From CAZTLI01 sp964614375 (lineage in GTDB: Bacteria; Chloroflexota; Anaerolineae; Aggregatilineales; Phototrophicaceae), in the NCBI GenBank assembly GCA_964614375.1, contig CAZTLI010000167.1, positions 1 through 10,368 of the forward strand: a stretch of DNA of 10,368 nt. Direction: 5' to 3'. The notes under the pieces were generated by a model that searched no databases, was not told the DNA's origin, and was given only the letters and a program-made list of their open reading frames with translations. A program made the position numbers and the translations under genes. Within the stretch, counting starts at the first letter, position 1. Each line of letters begins with the position of its first letter. Below are positions 1 to 7,287 of the stretch, piece after piece.

Positions 1-93
1 AGAAGAATGGGAAATGAACAAATGAGTGCCTCTATTGTGCATGAAAAATGTCATTCATAACATCCCAAATATCGTCACGAAGCTGGCTCAAAC

Positions 94-2166
94 TTATAGC
101 TGATAGGTTTGTAATTCGGCATCAATAATGTGTTTCGCCCGTATCGACAACATAATCTGCGTCAGCATCGCTTGATTAGTGGCATCTGCCGGGTCATGGT
201 CGGCATCTTCCTGACGAAAGCGCAAATCTTCCCGCTCCCGTTCGAGCCGCCGTGCCCGCAGTTGCAATACTTTTGCAATCACCTGTATATCCACATCACC
301 GTAGCCGCTGCGCCGATGTTCCTGATGCTCAAAAATCACGGCCTGATCGCCATTAAAGCGATACATCACCCGCTCACGTATCCGTCGCGCATCCGCACGC
401 AGTATTGAATCCAGTTCGTCGAGCAGCACCGGGTCGAGCTTCATCTGGATGAATGTCATCAAATCAAGGTCTTCCTGTGCCAACCCTTCATAGAGCATCT
501 TCAGCAATTCGCGATATTCTCGCTGGCTGAAATCGTCCGGTGATAATTCACACAATGGGCCAAGATGCAAGGGTTCATCTTCGCCCGCAAGCTCACGGAA
601 TTTTCGATTGACCTGATACATCAATTCGGGCGACTGGAATAACAAGCGCAAACACTCCGTCTCGGCGGAAAGCGCCTCACTCGTGCGGCCTTTCGGCAGC
701 ACCGTCAACTGGCGCACGGGAGTCAGCGTCTCATCGGGCACGACGACAAAATCGTCATCATCATAGTCGGGCGGCGGCTGCAAATGGGTATCGACCAGCG
801 GCGGCAAAGCGGGCGGTTGTGGACGCTGCACGACGCGCACAGGTTTTGGTTGTTCACTCGCCCATGCCAATAAATCGCGCTCGGCTATCCGCAGGCGCAG
901 CGCCAGCTTTTGCAGATTGTCCTGCCGATAGAGATTATTCTCCGACGCCAGCAGCATCGGTAAAATCCGGCGTGCCGCGGCTTCACGCTCTTGAATGCTC
1001 ACCGAGTCGATGTCGCCTAACGCAACCACTTCACTATCTATGACATAATCCGCCACGGGGATGGCTTTATTGACCAGTTCAGGCCATTGTTCTGGCGTTT
1101 CCCGCAAGAAGTCGTCCGGGTCTTTCGCGCCGGGTATCTGCAAAATGCGAATATCGACCGACAATCGTCCGGCATAATCGGCCTGCAAGGTCTCGCGGGC
1201 GACTTCGAGACTGCGCCGGGTGGCGCTCTGTCCGGCGGCATCGGCATCCAGCGCGAGGATGATTTTCTTCGCATAACGTGGGGCGACCAGTTTCAACTGT
1301 GTTTCGGTCATCGCCGTGCCCATCTGCCCGACGACATTTTTGAAACCCGCTTGATGCGCTTGAATCGCATCCATATAGCCTTCAACGATAACCACCGTCT
1401 CAGAATCGCGGATAGCGTTCTTGCCAGTATCCAGCCCAAACAGGATGCGGCTTTTATCGAACACGGGTGTTTGGGGGGAGTTCAGGTACTTTGGCGTATC
1501 ATCCGGGTCGAGGATGCGCGCCCCAAACCCGACCACACGCCCCCGGTCATCGCGTATAGGAATCATCAAGCGATTGCGGAAGCGGTCATATATCCGCCCG
1601 CTTTCATTCCGCACGGCTAACCCCACTTCAATGATTTCGTCTTCGCTATAACCGAGTGTCGTCAGATAGTCGAGTATGTTCTGCCAGCCGGGAGGGGCAT
1701 AACCGATGCCGAACTGTTTAATCGTCTCCAGCGTGAAGCCGCGTTTCTGCTGTGTATAGGCCAGCACCGCCGCCGATTCAGGGTCTTCCTGCAAGAGATG
1801 GTCGTGATAGACTTCGGCAGCCGTTTGCAACAACCCGCGCAGACGGTCAAGATGGTTGTCGCGCGCCTGTTCCTGTGGCGTTTGCTTGCGGACTTCGATA
1901 CCCGCCAGATTACCGAGTTCGCGCAGGGCTTCGCTAAACGTCCAGCCGTGCATTTTTTCGGCAAAGCTAAAGATGTCACCGCCTTCGGCACACGCGCCAA
2001 AGCAGCGCCATGACTGGGTATCTTCATTGACGACGAAGGATGGCGTTTTTTCGTTATGAAATGGACAGCACGCCTTGTAGTAGCGTCCCGCTTTTTTGAG
2101 GGGTACGTACTGCTGGATATACTGCACAATATCCAGTTTCGACTTGATTTCCTGTGTGACAGACAT
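94..2166 (-). CDS. dnaG: DNA primase DnaG
   Basis: This enzyme synthesises the short RNA primers that start Okazaki fragments and the leading strand, working with the replicative helicase. The 690-residue protein shows the family order. An N-terminal CHC2 zinc ribbon has C34, H37, C55 and C59. The RNA-polymerase core contains YLNSPQTPVFDKSRILFG near residues 227-244. The Toprim metal site has EGYMD at 262-266, DAD at 307-309 and DPDD at 349-352. A proline- and Asp-rich linker (about 437-484) leads to a helical C-terminal region of the kind that binds DnaB. It is longer than the usual ~600 residues, mainly because of this linker. The frame is open upstream to an ATG at 2214, but a promoter lies between that codon and 2166, so I chose 2166, with AGGGA about 9 bases before it. 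The 93 bases after the stop show no terminator and no rpoD, which often follows dnaG. The identification is secure; the start is likely. Confidence 0.96.
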   Translation of the reverse strand: MSVTQEIKSKLDIVQYIQQYVPLKKAGRYYKACCPFHNEKTPSFVVNEDTQSWRCFGACAEGGDIFSFAEKMHGWTFSEALRELGNLAGIEVRKQTPQEQARDNHLDRLRGLLQTAAEVYHDHLLQEDPESAAVLAYTQQKRGFTLETIKQFGIGYAPPGWQNILDYLTTLGYSEDEIIEVGLAVRNESGRIYDRFRNRLMIPIRDDRGRVVGFGARILDPDDTPKYLNSPQTPVFDKSRILFGLDTGKNAIRDSETVVIVEGYMDAIQAHQAGFKNVVGQMGTAMTETQLKLVAPRYAKKIILALDADAAGQSATRRSLEVARETLQADYAGRLSVDIRILQIPGAKDPDDFLRETPEQWPELVNKAIPVADYVIDSEVVALGDIDSVSIQEREAAARRILPMLLASENNLYRQDNLQKLALRLRIAERDLLAWASEQPKPVRVVQRPQPPALPPLVDTHLQPPPDYDDDDFVVVPDETLTPVRQLTVLPKGRTSEALSAETECLRLLFQSPELMYQVNRKFRELAGEDEPLHLGPLCELSPDDFSQREYRELLKMLYEGLAQEDLDLMTFIQMKLDPVLLDELDSILRADARRIRERVMYRFNGDQAVIFEHQEHRRSGYGDVDIQVIAKVLQLRARRLEREREDLRFRQEDADHDPADATNQAMLTQIMLSIRAKHIIDAELQTYQL

Positions 2167-2193
2167 ACCTGAGTCCCTGGTGATGTAGGTAGC

Positions 2194-2222
2194 ATTATAG
2201 ATATGAGTGAGCACTCATGCAA
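2194..2222 (-). promoter_or_regulatory. Candidate sigma70-type promoter of dnaG
   Basis: On the minus strand a perfect TATAAT -10 box (2199-2194) lies 17 bases after TTGCAT (2222-2217), a weak -35 match. Transcription would start near 2187, about 20 bases before the chosen dnaG start at 2166. The site is inside the longer open frame that begins at 2214, which argues against that longer start. It is a sequence match only; no transcript data are available. Confidence 0.55.
2203..2218. promoter_or_regulatory. 16-bp palindrome in the dnaG promoter spacer (candidate operator)
   Basis: ATGAGTG-AG-CACTCAT is a perfect inverted repeat with 7-base arms and a 2-base centre. It sits almost entirely between the -35 and -10 boxes of the dnaG promoter. 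A dimeric repressor bound here would block RNA polymerase. No cognate regulator is seen in the window, so the role as an operator is inferred from symmetry and position. Confidence 0.4.
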
Positions 2223-2491
2223 CCAGAATCGAAGCACAAACGCATATATTTATAGGAATCCTACAAGTCATCCTCGCTGAACACGAAAATCTATCTGCAA
2301 TAGAAGGCGGATGTAATGCGTCTCAGAGGACAAGATGCGAAATTTACAACTTTTGAAAACGTCAATTAAATTCCTGTCAAAAATTATCATATATTAAGAT
2401 TAGCAAATAGTCGAAATATTACATCGTATTCAAATCGCTGGATTTTGCATCAAATCAATGTCAGAGATTGAGTTACTTCAGGGGGAAACGC
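2223..2491. other. Divergent intergenic spacer, AT-rich in its right half
   Basis: This stretch separates dnaG (minus) from the small plus-strand gene at 2492. From about 2340 to 2467 it is strongly AT-rich compared with the coding regions on either side, as expected for a promoter and leader. TATATT-like -10 matches occur near 2392-2397 on the plus strand, but none has a convincing -35 partner, so I do not call a promoter. A short inverted repeat, TAGGA-A-TCCTA (2253-2263), is present. I see no RNA gene or reading frame with coding character. Confidence 0.5.
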
Positions 2492-2908
2492 ATGGGTGTT
2501 CGATACGAACAATCAGATGAAAATCAAATCATTTTCAACATCTATATAGAAGCACCCTGGACGTGGGAAGAATACAACAAGGCGGGTGGTGAAGTATTCT
2601 CAATCGTCCGCGACCTCCAACACCCCTGTGCCACCGTGGTTAACGTGAGCAAAATGGGATCAGTACCCAAAGACGGACGCACGCTGAGTAACCTGATAGG
2701 CATGGAAAAACAAATGCCCGACAATCTATTCGCATCGGTAATTGTCGGGACAAACTATGTCGCATCGATCTTCATGAACGTACTGATGAAAGTTCGACCC
2801 AGTTCCAGCAGCCGACGGATGGTGCTCTTTACGCAAACGATGGAAGAAGCGCACGAAAAAATATACACACGCTATCAAGAAATCACATCTGAACCCATAG
2901 ACAGATAG
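2492..2908 (+). CDS. Conserved-looking small protein, possibly STAS-like; function unknown
   Basis: This gene encodes a 138-residue soluble protein with no signal peptide or membrane segment. I do not recognise the family with certainty. The alternating strand-helix pattern suggests a STAS/SpoIIAA-like fold, which in other bacteria often serves in signalling or anti-anti-sigma roles. The pattern runs: N-terminal strand (IIFNIYI), the helix after APWTWEEY, the strand ATVVNVSKMG around 47-56, helix 64-75, the strand FASVIVG at 80-86, then a helix, the strand RMVLFTQT at 109-116, and a last helix with EEAHEKIYTRY. No catalytic motif is visible. The ATG at 2492 is chosen because AGGGGG lies 6 bases before it; an in-frame TTG at 2468 has no such site. 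The gene stands alone, divergent from dnaG and convergent with glyQS. That it is a real gene is well supported by the ribosome binding site and the terminator after it; the fold is a guess. Confidence 0.75.
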   Translation: MGVRYEQSDENQIIFNIYIEAPWTWEEYNKAGGEVFSIVRDLQHPCATVVNVSKMGSVPKDGRTLSNLIGMEKQMPDNLFASVIVGTNYVASIFMNVLMKVRPSSSSRRMVLFTQTMEEAHEKIYTRYQEITSEPIDR

Positions 2909-2915
2909 TCAAGCA

Positions 2916-2954
2916 AAATGCCCTTTACCCTCACGTAGTCATCAAAGGGCATTT
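2916..2954. terminator. Bidirectional hairpin terminator between convergent genes
   Basis: AAATGCCCTTT (2916-2926) and AAAGGGCATTT (2944-2954) are perfect 11-base inverted arms around a 17-base loop. The site starts 8 bases after the plus-strand stop at 2908 and lies 25 bases beyond the glyQS stop at 2979, so it can serve both genes. Read on the minus strand the stem runs into TTTTGCTTG; on the plus strand the arm itself ends in TTT. Terminator function is inferred from structure and position. Confidence 0.75.
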
Positions 2955-2978
2955 CCCTGTATTCATCCACCTATCAGT

Positions 2979-5900
2979 TTAAAATCCACTCAACTCGCTC
3001 AAGTCGGCGCGACCGGTTTGCAAGGCGCTGATGGCTTGCAACAGCCCCAGACGATTATGGCGCAGGTCCAGATTCTCGTCGTGTACCATCACATTGTCGA
3101 AAAAGTCGGTCACGGCTGGAATCATCGGTTCAAACGCGACCAAAAAGGCATCGACATTGCCGTCGTCATCCACTTTCGCGGCAGCAGCGAGATAGGCACT
3201 ATACAGCGCCTTCGTCTGCGGTTCGGTGAATGCTTTGGGGTTGATGTCATAGGTGGTGGGTTCACTGCGAGTAATTCGCACGCAGCGGGCAAAACTATCG
3301 AGAATGGCTTCCCAATCGTCACGCCCGACCCACTGTGCTAATTCCGCCATGCCGACTGTGGCGCGATAGGGGTCATGAGCCTGCTGCGCCAATACCGCGT
3401 TAATCACATCGCGCGGATAGTCGCCCTCGTCAACCAGCAGGGACTCCAAGCGCCCTTTGATGAAATCGAGCACCTGCGCCCGCGCCTGCGCGCCAACCGA
3501 TACAGGCTGTGCTTCCGCCACGAAGTCAACCGCTTCTGCGAGATTGAGATAGAGTCGCCGTCCGATGAGGATTTGTACAATCCCCAGCGCCGCGCGGCGC
3601 AGGCCAAAGGGGTCGGCAGACGATTTTGGCGCGAGACCAATGGCGAACAGCCCCACCAGACTATCGAGCTTATCGGTCAACGCCAGCAAAATCCCGGCAT
3701 TGCTCACGGGCAGCAGGTCGCCGGCGCTGCGCGGCAGCCAATGTTCAAAAATGGCGTCGGCGACTTCTGGCGGTTGACCTTCACGCAGCGCATAATGCCG
3801 CCCCATAATGCCTTGCAGTGACGTGAATTCAACGACTACCTGTGTGGCGAGGTCGGCTTTGGCGATGTGTGCCGCCCGCTGTGCGATGGTGATGTCTGTC
3901 GCCTGGATTCCCAGAATATGCCCCAGCCCTTCGACCATACTGGCAACACGTTCGTTCTTTTGCAGCATCGACCCCAATTTTTCGTGGAAGGTCAGCGTGC
4001 CCAGACGCGGCAGGTAGTCCGCCAGCGGTTTTTTGATGTCTTCCTTATAGAAATAATTACCGTCGGAGAAGCGCGCCCGCAGCACATGCTCATTGCCGTG
4101 TATCACTTTATCGAGATGTTCATGGTCACCATTGCGGACGGCGATGAAATAGGGCATGAGCTTGCCGTCGCTATCCTCGACCGCGAAATAGCGTTGATGC
4201 TTCCGCATGACCGTCACCAGAATATCGCGCGGCAGGCTCAAACGACTTTCCTCGAATGTCCCGCGTAACGCGACCGGGGCTTCGATGAGATTGGTCACTT
4301 CCGCCAGCAAATCGGGATCGTCGGGAATTGTGCCGTTGACTTCTTTCGCCAGCGCAGTGATTTGTTCAACGATGGCAGCGCGACGTTGTTGACGGTCAAG
4401 GATAACGCCCTGCTGTGCCATCACGTCGTAATAGGCGTTGGGGTCGGCGATTGCTATTTCTGGTGAACCATACGGACGCAGACCGCGTGTGACATTGCCA
4501 CTCGTCACGCCAGCAAATTGGAACGGAATCACCGTCTCGCCGAACAGCGCCACAAGCCAACGCACAGGTCGCGAGAACACCACATCAGTCTCGTTCCAGC
4601 GCATCCCTTTGCCAAATTTGATGCTGGACGCCAGTTGTTCAAAGGCTGGTGCCAGCACGTCTATTGCGGGTCGTCCTTCTGTCTTCACCACAGCGGTGAC
4701 ATACTGCCCGCCATCAATCTCTTTGACGACTAAATCATCGACGCTGATACCTTTACTGCGGGCATAACCCTCTGCGACTTTGGTCGGTTTGCCATCAGCA
4801 TCGAAGGCACGGTCAGCAGGTGGGCCTTTGACCTCTTCTGCTATATCCGCTTGCATGGCTGCGACCTTCTTCGCCGCAATCAGCAATCGGCGCGGTGTGG
4901 CATAGGCCGAGATTCCACCATGACTCAGGCGCAGGTCATCAAACAGCGTGTTCGCCGCTTTCTGCAATTGTGTTAGGGCAGCATCGACATCTTGGGCGGG
5001 CAATTCTTCAACGCCAATTTCCAACAGCACGTCGGCAGGTTCTTTCGCTGCGGGTGGCAGGGCGGGTTTAAACGCAGGCAGCGAGACGCCCCATTTGTCC
5101 TGCATCTTCATCATCGGGAAGCCGAGCGACTCGCGCTTTTCGAGGTAGGCCTGTGCCGTGATGCGCGTCATATCCCGCATCCGGCGGAAATATTGCGCCC
5201 GTTCGGTCACGCCAATCGCGCCGCGGGTGTCCAGCACATTGAATAAATGGCTGCACTTCAATACATAATCATAAGCACTGATGACGGCATCGCCTTCGAG
5301 GGCGCGTCCCATCTCGCGCTCATAGGTATCGTAGACGTGTTTCAGCGCATCCACATCGGCCAGATTGAAATAATAGTTGCAGTGTTCGACCTCATCGCTG
5401 AACATCATATCGTGATAGGTGACATCCGCTGTCCAGTCGATTTCCCACGCCGAATTTTTGTTTTGCAGCGCCAGCACAATGCGCTCAATGCCATAGGTCA
5501 ATTCCACCGAGACGGGATTCAGTTCCATCCCTGCCGCTTGCTGGAAATAGGTGAACTGCGTGATTTCCTGACCATCCAGCCACACTTCCCAACCCAGTCC
5601 CCATGCACCCAGCGCCGGACTCTCCCAGTTATCCTCTACGAAACGGATGTCGTGTTCGCGCGGGTTGATGCCCAACGCTTCCAACGACTTCAGATAGAGT
5701 TCCTGCGGATTGCCGGGGTCGGGCTTGAGGATGACCTGATACTGATAATATTTCTGCATCCGGTTGGGATTTTCGCCAAAGCGTCCGTCATCGGGTCGCA
5801 CACTCGGCTCGACATAGGCCACGCGCCAGGGTTCTGGCCCCAGCACGCGCAGCGTCGTCGCCGGATTCGCCGTGCCCGCGCCTACCTGCACATTATATGG

Positions 5901-5981
5901 CTCCCAGATGACACAGCCCTGTGCCGCCCAGAATTCATGCAGTTTTAATATCACTTGCTGAAAATTGAGTGGTTGAGTCAT
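2979..5981 (-). CDS. glyQS: Glycyl-tRNA synthetase, fused alpha and beta subunits
   Basis: This enzyme charges tRNA-Gly with glycine using ATP in the cytoplasm. Most bacteria with this enzyme type encode the alpha (GlyQ, ~300 aa) and beta (GlyS, ~690 aa) chains separately; here one uninterrupted 1000-residue frame carries both. Residues 1-290 are GlyQ, the class II catalytic core, with GAWGLGWEVWLDGQEITQF at 125-143 and YGIER at 163-167. A Pro/Ala/Lys linker spans about 291-315. GlyS starts at ADVLLEIGVEELPAQ (316-330), with KHQRYF at 594-599, the HD-like FHEKLGS at 665-671, LQGIMGRHYA at 722-731, DPFGLRRAALGI at 790-801 and a DALR-type anticodon-binding C-terminus. Fused GlyQS is known in Chlamydia and in plant organelles. 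The start ATG at 5981 has AGGA 7 bases before it, matches the family N-terminus, and has its own promoter. A hairpin terminator follows. Confidence 0.97.
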   Translation of the reverse strand: MTQPLNFQQVILKLHEFWAAQGCVIWEPYNVQVGAGTANPATTLRVLGPEPWRVAYVEPSVRPDDGRFGENPNRMQKYYQYQVILKPDPGNPQELYLKSLEALGINPREHDIRFVEDNWESPALGAWGLGWEVWLDGQEITQFTYFQQAAGMELNPVSVELTYGIERIVLALQNKNSAWEIDWTADVTYHDMMFSDEVEHCNYYFNLADVDALKHVYDTYEREMGRALEGDAVISAYDYVLKCSHLFNVLDTRGAIGVTERAQYFRRMRDMTRITAQAYLEKRESLGFPMMKMQDKWGVSLPAFKPALPPAAKEPADVLLEIGVEELPAQDVDAALTQLQKAANTLFDDLRLSHGGISAYATPRRLLIAAKKVAAMQADIAEEVKGPPADRAFDADGKPTKVAEGYARSKGISVDDLVVKEIDGGQYVTAVVKTEGRPAIDVLAPAFEQLASSIKFGKGMRWNETDVVFSRPVRWLVALFGETVIPFQFAGVTSGNVTRGLRPYGSPEIAIADPNAYYDVMAQQGVILDRQQRRAAIVEQITALAKEVNGTIPDDPDLLAEVTNLIEAPVALRGTFEESRLSLPRDILVTVMRKHQRYFAVEDSDGKLMPYFIAVRNGDHEHLDKVIHGNEHVLRARFSDGNYFYKEDIKKPLADYLPRLGTLTFHEKLGSMLQKNERVASMVEGLGHILGIQATDITIAQRAAHIAKADLATQVVVEFTSLQGIMGRHYALREGQPPEVADAIFEHWLPRSAGDLLPVSNAGILLALTDKLDSLVGLFAIGLAPKSSADPFGLRRAALGIVQILIGRRLYLNLAEAVDFVAEAQPVSVGAQARAQVLDFIKGRLESLLVDEGDYPRDVINAVLAQQAHDPYRATVGMAELAQWVGRDDWEAILDSFARCVRITRSEPTTYDINPKAFTEPQTKALYSAYLAAAAKVDDDGNVDAFLVAFEPMIPAVTDFFDNVMVHDENLDLRHNRLGLLQAISALQTGRADLSELSGF

Positions 5982-6025
5982 GCACTGTCCTGATTGTCTG
6001 GTATTACTGTGTGGATATTGCCTGT

Positions 6026-6054
6026 ATTATAGGGGGAAGCCACGCGATTATCGA
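6026..6054 (-). promoter_or_regulatory. Candidate sigma70-type promoter of glyQS
   Basis: On the minus strand a perfect TATAAT (6031-6026) lies 17 bases after TCGATA (6054-6049), which matches four of six bases of TTGACA. Transcription would begin near 6019, giving a leader of about 38 bases. That is too short for a T-box glycine riboswitch, and none of its elements is visible. Confidence 0.6.
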
Positions 6055-6120
6055 GGGGGGTGTTATAGCGATTCTGTTACACCCATTCCGTTAAGAGCGG
6101 ATTCTGGAAGTAACGCGCAG

Positions 6121-6318
6121 CAGTTTCATAAACGCATCGCCATTAATCCCAACATCTTCGGCGGTAAGCCGATCATTCGAGGCCGTCGCCTGGCTGTTGA
6201 GCAGGTGCCGGGCATGTTGGCAGCAGGAGACAGCACACAAACCCTGCTTGAAGCCTATTCATGGCACGAACCCGAAGCCATCCGCGCGTGCCTGCTCTGC
6301 ACCCGTCGTCTAAACTGA
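6121..6318 (+). pseudogene. DUF433 (antitoxin-like) domain lacking a start codon; probable remnant
   Basis: The frame encodes FHKRIAINPNIFGGKPIIRG and continues with RRLAVEQVPGMLAAGD, LLEAYSWHEPEAIRACLL and CTRRLN before the stop. This is close to the full length of a DUF433 domain, a helical DNA-binding type often found as the antitoxin beside a DUF5615 PIN-like toxin. No ATG, GTG or TTG occurs in frame between the domain and an ATG at 5980. That upstream codon overlaps the glyQS start on the other strand and would add about 47 unrelated residues across the glyQS promoter. No toxin gene follows; the kinase begins 60 bases later. I read this as an orphan antitoxin that lost its 5' end. It could instead be expressed from a rare start (ATT at 6085 or CTG) or from 5980. 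The domain call is firm; the loss of function is likely but unproven. Confidence 0.6.
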
Positions 6319-6319
6319 A

Positions 6320-6342
6320 CCGCTTTGCGGCGAAACTTTTTT
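6320..6342 (+). terminator. Weak hairpin plus T-run after the DUF433 frame
   Basis: CCGC-TTT-GCGG (6320-6330) can form a small 4-bp stem, followed after six bases by TTTTTT (6337-6342). The stem starts 2 bases after the DUF433 stop. It resembles a weak rho-independent terminator, but the stem is short and the gap before the T-run is longer than ideal. Confidence 0.3.
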
Positions 6343-6362
6343 GGGTACAGCGCGCTGTGCCC
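6343..6362. repeat. REP-like palindrome between the DUF433 remnant and the kinase
   Basis: The 20 bases GGGTACAGCGCGCTGTGCCC form an almost perfect palindrome: the inner ACAGCGCGCTGT is exact, one T-G pair follows, then GGG/CCC. It lies 16 bases before the kinase start and just upstream of its ribosome binding site. Its shape is that of a short interspersed repeat or a transcript hairpin. Only one copy is present in the window, so its repeat status is an inference. Confidence 0.4.
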
Positions 6363-6378
6363 CTACGAAGGATAATCC

Positions 6379-7287
6379 ATGCCCCGAATAGTTGTCTGTG
6401 GTGCGGCGGTGTTTGACATCACGTTCGCTGTCCCGCACTGGCCTCAGCCCAATCGCAGCGTTCATGCCACGCATGTTGGATTGTCACCCGGTGGCAAAGG
6501 GCTGAATACTGCTGTCGCAGCGGGACGGTTGGGCGGAGATGTGGCATTTGTCGGTTGTACAGGGCGTGATTTCATCGGCGATTATCTGCACGATACGCTG
6601 GCACAGGAACATATCGACACCCAATCTATCGTCCGTCATCCGACTGCCCGCACCAGCGTCGTCGGCATGATTGTGCATGAGGCCGTGCCGGGATTCATCG
6701 GCGCGCCCGACGCCAGCAAACAATTGACTCCCTCTGATATTGAACGTGCGTTTGAACCCTTGCAGTCCGGCGATGTCGTCCTCATCAATTTCGAGATTCC
6801 GCATCCTATCATCGAAGCGGCATTGCGGCAGGCAAAAGCAAAAGGCGCACATACCGTCCTCAATCCCGCGCCCTATTTCACAACAGACAGCCACGTCGCC
6901 ACCTATTTATCGCTAGTCGATACCCTGATTCCAAATCTGCATGAGGCCGTTTTATTGACAGGTGATGATTCTGGCAATGCGCCGACACTCGCCCGAACAT
7001 TGCTCAACAATGGCGTTGGGGCGGTGTGTATCACACAGGGCGACAGTGGCTGTACGTATGTTGATCAGGCGACGACTGTTTCACAGGCAGCGATTTCGGT
7101 GGAAGTCGTCGATACCAGCGGCGCGAGTGATGCGTTTTGTGCCGGGTATCTTGTTGGACTGGTAGAAGGCCTAGCTATCGAACAACGCTTGCGCTTTGCC
7201 AGTGCAGCGGCGGCGCTGGCCTGTACTGCACATGGGACCATGCCCGCCATGCCCTATCGTGATGCCGTCGATTTGCTGCGCTCCTGA
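6379..7287 (+). CDS. Ribokinase-like PfkB family sugar kinase
   Basis: This 302-residue soluble kinase transfers phosphate from ATP to a sugar hydroxyl, as ribokinase does for ribose entering the pentose phosphate pathway. Motifs occur in family order: the N-terminal D13 that contacts sugar in ribokinases, the first PfkB signature GGKGLN at 39-43 region, NPAP at 162-165, the NxxE metal-phosphate motif at 186-189, and the second signature DTSGASDAF at 245-253 with catalytic base D251. The usual sequence is DTTGAGDAF, so one glycine of the anion hole is serine here. The C-terminus (PAMPYRDAVD) also lines up with E. coli ribokinase (PSVPWREEID), and the length is typical, so ribokinase is the best guess. 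Another sugar cannot be excluded, and no transporter or ribose gene lies nearby. The ATG at 6379 has GAAGGA about 7 bases before it. The 3' end overlaps the ATPase gene on the other strand by 34 bases. Confidence 0.9.
   Translation: MPRIVVCGAAVFDITFAVPHWPQPNRSVHATHVGLSPGGKGLNTAVAAGRLGGDVAFVGCTGRDFIGDYLHDTLAQEHIDTQSIVRHPTARTSVVGMIVHEAVPGFIGAPDASKQLTPSDIERAFEPLQSGDVVLINFEIPHPIIEAALRQAKAKGAHTVLNPAPYFTTDSHVATYLSLVDTLIPNLHEAVLLTGDDSGNAPTLARTLLNNGVGAVCITQGDSGCTYVDQATTVSQAAISVEVVDTSGASDAFCAGYLVGLVEGLAIEQRLRFASAAAALACTAHGTMPAMPYRDAVDLLRS

Noticed and set aside
1..93. A possible start of a gene after dnaG on the minus strand (short open frames such as MTFFMHNRGTH)
   Set aside because: Too short to judge, with no ribosome binding site and no resemblance to rpoD or any other family.
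1087..1620. A 177-codon plus-strand frame inside dnaG
   Set aside because: It is the complement of the Toprim and polymerase core of DnaG, with no protein-like features of its own.
2167..2214. An upstream ATG that would extend DnaG by 16 residues
   Set aside because: The extension has no match to the family N-terminus and contains the predicted -10 box.
5247..5948. A 233-codon plus-strand open frame antisense to glyQS
   Set aside because: It is fully covered by the GlyQ catalytic domain on the minus strand; it has no recognisable motif or ribosome binding site.
6058..6084. Inverted repeat GGGTGT / ACACCC with a 15-base gap upstream of the glyQS promoter
   Set aside because: Six-base arms with a long gap are expected by chance and there is no other support for a binding site.
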